Source: Hofstenia miamia
Lineage: Eukaryota; Xenacoelomorpha; Acoela
Length of the DNA stretch: 64,000 nucleotides
Assembly: GCA_004352715.1 (NCBI GenBank)
Contig: SCFE01000065.1
Location: 843,112-907,111, forward strand
Direction of reading: 5' to 3'
Shown here: positions 60,506-64,000 of the stretch, piece by piece
How positions within the stretch are numbered: the first letter of the stretch is position 1
Layout of the letters: each line of letters starts with the position of its first letter
Position numbers and translations under genes: made by a program
The notes under the pieces: model-generated
What the model was told of the DNA's origin: nothing
The model's input: the letters and a program-made list of their open reading frames with translations, nothing else
Databases searched by the model: none

Positions 60506-62105
60506 AGTACATTCCACGTATACAGCATTTTTAAATATTAGGTCGTTTCACATATAACTCGCAATGTCAGACCGATGACAACGCAAAGAGATGCCTGCGA
60601 TGGTCAAATTTATCATCAAATATTACTCTCGATACCTAATTGTAAGGGACCAAGGGGTGATAATAAAGTGTTTTAATTGATGTAAAGATGTAATAGTTTT
60701 ATGTTTATTTCATTAATTTCGCATTATAGCAGGAGAAACGTAATAGTTAAAATGCCATTTTTCAAAATTCAAGAATTTCAGAATGAATAAAATCGATGAG
60801 GAAAATTTATTTTACTACACAAACAGTTAAAATCAGCACCGTTTTTATATACGTCAGCTAAAAGTCTACAAATAACATGGTTGAATTAAAAGGTACTAAA
60901 CATTGAAAAAACAGTCGTCGCATTCATGTAGGAAGGCAACAGTTTTTTTACTTAGCCTGTATCAATACCTAACTTAAGTTAACATTTCTTACTTATCTTA
61001 GATTAGTTCTAAAAAGGGACTGAATTTTAAGATGGTATCGATAAATGGAAAAGGGTGTTTAAAATTTAGAAAAATTGCAATAGGGTACGCGAGAGTAACT
61101 AAAAATTTAAAACTTTTATTTCCTGATGAGATGCAAAAGTAACTGTTTACAAAATACAAATTGTCACGAAGGTCAACCACTTATTTTTGATTGGATCATA
61201 TCTCATCCAATTAGAATTGGATCTCGATATATCATTTTAGCTATTGATAAAATTATGATTACGGGGTCTTTGCATATATCACCCAGTGGAATCTATTATA
61301 AGATAGAATCAAACAAGTACATGAAAATGAAAGTGGATTGGTGTTTCTACATATACATGTATATACTTCCATATAGACCCATATATTTGCATCTTTCGAA
61401 TAATAATCAATTCTACATATTGAAATCAAAAATAAAGAGTGACTCTTCATGAAGTATTGTACATTCTATTTAGGTTACGAAGTGTGCAAATAAGAACTAA
61501 CGGCTTAGTGCTATGAGTTTACACATAAAACAAAATGAAAAATTATAGAAGTAAATGTCTAAAAATGCAAGACTACATATAAAACTTAATTTTTAAGTAG
61601 AAAAGTCGTTGGAGTAAAGTGAGAAACTTCTGATCATAGCACTAAATCATGCCAGTGCTTTGCAGACGTTAAACTAGAAAATTTATTAACAAGCTTTCAT
61701 CGAATGTTAAAAACACATAAGGAACTTTGACAAAACACCAAAAACAAAACAAGTGCACGACTAATTCATGAGGAAAATAAACAAAAAACTCACCCTGAGT
61801 TTAAAATTAACTCTCTATAACAAACTAGTTACAATGGAGTATTAATGTTTAGAGAAAAGCTAAATCGAATATTTTATACTTATAGAAGATTCTGAATATT
61901 AGATAATATGTATACTACATAACCACGATCAATTTGGAAATATTTTTATTTTCTAGAAAGAGAAACAGTTCAACCGAAACAACTTCATTGCTAAATTTCG
62001 AGTTAAAGCTAAAAACTTTTCTAGAAACTTCAAAAAAAATTTCAACTGGGATTAACAATTGAAATCTGTGAAAGGGAATTGAAATAGATTGTACCTCCTA
62101 CATAT
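60506..62105. other. Intron, nothing recognised
   Basis: The longest plus-strand frame (61126-61452, 108 codons from a true ATG) has no recognisable motif and A+T-biased codons. I leave it uncalled. Confidence 0.45.
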
Positions 62106-62453
62106 TACTGTTCTACGGCAATTTACTTAGCTTTAGCCGGCGTGCAAAATAAATTTTGACTTTAGCCGGCTGTTGGCCGTAATGCTTTAGCCGTGATTTT
62201 TTCAACTACTAAGTGAAATCGCGCAATTTTCAACGAAACGATTAAAATATGCTCATAGTTCGAACAATTAAAGAAAATGTTTAAAGTTTTAAAAACAAAT
62301 ATACAAATAAAAATCATGGAATATATTGTTCATCATAATGTTCAGAAAGGAATCTTAGTTAAGAATTTGGTCGTAAAAAATCTTTGACAGTGGCTCTTTG
62401 GCCGTAACGGCCGTTGCCTAAGCTGTGGCCGCGGCCATGGCTGCAGAGCACTA
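62106..62453. mobile_element. hAT-type MITE with GGCCG motifs
   Basis: A 348-bp element with ends TACTGTTCTACGGC and, in reverse complement, TAGTGCTCTGCAGCC. Perfect octamer duplication ctacatat (62098-62105, 62454-62461). Subterminal agccggc, ggccgta and ggccgcggcc motifs. Only 72 bp from the next MITE. Confidence 0.8.
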
Positions 62454-62525
62454 CTACATATATTACTGTGCTTGGCGAACAGAAATATTAAAATAATGAT
62501 CCGTCGATTTGCTGTTTGCAATGCC

Positions 62526-62888
62526 CAGACTTGTCAACAAGCCGAACTTCTAACGAGCCGAGCCGAGCTTGAGCACAGTATTTGATATACAACGAGCCCA
62601 AACGAGGCTATTTTAGGCAAAGCAAGTTTATAGTTCTGCTTGTTAATTTGATTATGGAGATTTTTCTTATTTTTTGCAGTCAGTATGCCTTTCCAATAAT
62701 CTTATTAAAGAAATGTTTATTAAATAAGAAGAGCTATGTAAAAAATTCTTTGAGCACAATATTTTTAAAAAAATATCGAGCTAAAACGAGCTTTATTCAA
62801 AGATTTTATGTGGCAAGCCGAGCCGAGCCGAACTTACACAAAATTTAAACAAACCGAGCTTGGAAATGTCGGCTCGTTGACAAGTCTG
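62526..62888. mobile_element. hAT-type MITE, family CAGACTTGTC, full copy
   Basis: A 363-bp element with ends CAGACTTGTCAACAAGCCG and GGCTCGTTGACAAGTCTG, gccgagccgagc arrays at both ends, and octamers gcaatgcc / gcaatgca (seven of eight) at 62518-62525 and 62889-62896. Confidence 0.9.
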
Positions 62889-62896
62889 GCAATGCA

Positions 62897-63651
62897 TTAC
62901 ATGCTCTGTGATATTGTGCGTACTGCTTTCGAACCGGCAAAATATTTCGTGGTTTACTATGTGAATGTTCCAGTTTTAAAATGGTGAAACACGGACATCC
63001 CAGTTACAAAGTGGAAATTAAAACATGATCTTCTTGAAAATAACGTTTGTAAATTGCATAAAATTTCTCAGCAAAGGAAATTATCTTCGAGAAAATAAAC
63101 GACACATGTTTAAGTTATTTTATTGCAGTAGTGCTTACTCAACTGAAAATTAAACGAATTAGAGTGTTTGAACAATATACAGTAACCAATTTACATACTA
63201 TAAGGAAAAGTTCCTCTTTCAATAGATATATCAGTATGACAACACTTAAAAATTTTATAATTTTACAATTGCTTATCAAATCGGAACGTTATTACCAATT
63301 TTGAAAAATTATTTTATTGAAAAACTAAAAAAATAAAAGTCTTAAACATGCTGTAGTTGTACGTTTAACAACAAACGCAAATTCTCAAATTTTGAGAAGA
63401 TAACCGTGAAACTTGTTCAATGTAATGCAAAATTGGTGTAATTTCAAAATTTGGGTAATTCTTTAGGAAAGATTGAATGGAAAGAGACAAATGTTCAATA
63501 GTCCTAAATTGTCAACAGTTAGTGTGAAAATGCATAACAGATATTTCGAATCCATGCACAGTATATTAAACGTATTTCAAGGTCCATAATTTTTTCTAAA
63601 CGGTATAACGGTTAGAACTAACGGTAAATTAAAAATGAATAGACTAGTTAC
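62897..63651. other. Intron, nothing recognised
   Basis: Plain A+T-rich sequence between the MITE and the most 5' visible exon. Confidence 0.5.
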
Positions 63652-63722
63652 CTTTGTCGCCTTTTTCGTAGAGTTTCCACTTCCGTTATATATCGTTCTA
63701 TGCTCTCTTCAAGGTCATCCGA
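63652..63722 (-). CDS. stac: STAC-like gene, helical exon (most 5' seen)
   Basis: This 71-nt exon lies between a tattttag acceptor and a gtaactag donor. The only open frame reads SDDLEESIERYITEVETLRK followed by RRQ, a charged amphipathic helix likely to form a coiled coil, and leaves two bases (AG) that complete a Ser codon with the next exon. Mammalian STACs have a disordered N-terminus before C1, so a helical region here would be an extension or a sign of an F-BAR/HR1-type relative. It ends 349 bases from the window edge, with the rest of the 5' end outside. It also lies just before the assembly join at 63887, so a second allelic copy may appear downstream in the scaffold. Confidence 0.65.
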
Positions 63723-63887
63723 CTAAAATAGTTAGAAATAAAACAAAACCATGAAGAAGTGGGCAAAACACGGTTATGTAAATGTCTTAGCGCAAAAATC
63801 AGAGTTATTTCCATTAACTAATGGAATCCAGACACGCGCTTAGAATTTTTCAAACGGGGGGACTGACACCTATTTTACAGAAAAAAN

Positions 63888-64000
63888 TGTTAATTTGATT
63901 ATGGAGATTTTTCTTATTTTTTGCAGTCAGTATGCCTTTCCAATAATCTTATTAAAGAAATGTTTATTAAATAAGAAGAGCTATGTAAAAAATTCTTTGA
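63888..64000. repeat. Second copy of MITE interior after single N
   Basis: From tgttaatttgattatggaga onward this is identical, as far as it goes, to 62641-62753 inside the MITE. It follows the single N at 63887, so it is probably the same locus from the other haplotype rather than a new insertion. Confidence 0.75.

Larger units (their letters stand above)
17851..63722 (-). other. stac: STAC-like gene, partial, eight exons traced
   Basis: This is the extent of the traced exons of one minus-strand gene encoding helical segments, a C1 domain, a Pro/Ser-rich linker and tandem SH3 domains. All exons have GT donors and AG acceptors and join in phase apart from one junction. STAC proteins bind the II-III loop of L-type CaV channels through their tandem SH3s, slow calcium-dependent inactivation and help channel delivery to the membrane in muscle and neurons; that is family knowledge. 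The first exons lie beyond the right edge, and the rest of SH3-2 with the stop codon was not found below 17851. Introns run to about 14 kb and are full of DNA transposons. Fungal Bzz1/FCHSD-type adaptors (F-BAR, HR1, C1, two SH3s) are the main alternative, because the two upstream exons are helical, but the inter-SH3 junction fits STAC better. Confidence 0.75.

Noticed and set aside
61126-61452. 108-codon plus-strand ORF with a real ATG
   Set aside because: No motif, A+T-biased codons, no splice or promoter context; expected by chance in this much sequence.

Overview
This is a window of animal nuclear DNA, roughly 70% A+T by eye, dominated by introns and decayed transposable elements. It has no operons, dense ORFs or bacterial signals. 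The host gene is split by large GT-AG introns, so a metazoan is certain and an invertebrate is likely from the A+T richness and element mix. I cannot name the species. TTAGGG-type rather than plain TTAGG interstitial motifs lean weakly away from insects.

The one convincing host gene lies on the minus strand and covers most of the window. Eight exons can be traced from about 63.7 kb down to 17.85 kb. In coding order they are a helical segment at 63652-63722, a helical segment at 57812-57923, a C1 zinc finger split over 50153-50333 and 35923-36014, a Pro/Lys linker at 35533-35590, a Pro/Ser-rich linker at 25824-26059, another linker exon at 21909-21967, and an SH3 exon at 17851-18117. That exon carries one full SH3 domain and the first half of a second. 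C1, then linker, then tandem SH3, with an Asp-Glu-Lys-Ile junction between the SH3s, is the layout of the STAC family, adaptors of L-type voltage-gated calcium channels. The 5' exons lie beyond 64000. I could not find the end of the second SH3 below 17851. Splice phases agree at every junction except 35533 to 26059, where an exon is missing or an unusual acceptor is used.

All else is repeat or unassigned. The left 17 kb is a graveyard of non-LTR retrotransposons on both strands: a PHD-finger ORF1, a PRE_C2HC-like ORF1, endonuclease domains, many reverse-transcriptase pieces, a Penelope-like fragment and one element with an (ATCT)n tail. Further LINE remnants lie at 30 kb and 52.7-54.6 kb. The STAC introns hold many short non-autonomous DNA transposons. 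Seven hAT-type families can be delimited, most with intact 8-bp target-site duplications. There are also pogo/Tigger-type elements, a truncated mariner, and a 600-bp palindromic MITE caught in a 1.1-kb tandem duplication.

The assembly itself matters for anyone using the window. Single-N joins at 23903, 37688, 38658, 60194 and 63887, and the runs of N at 8338 and 33660, are each flanked by sequence that repeats across the join. They look like two haplotypes laid end to end, so several kilobases are probably false duplications. Two joins also expose insertion polymorphisms, one Tigger and one mariner. I found no convincing undescribed biological system. The best leads are the helical N-terminal part of the STAC-like protein, an intronic coiled-coil ORF at 57 kb, and an orphan exon-like ORF at 21.2 kb.
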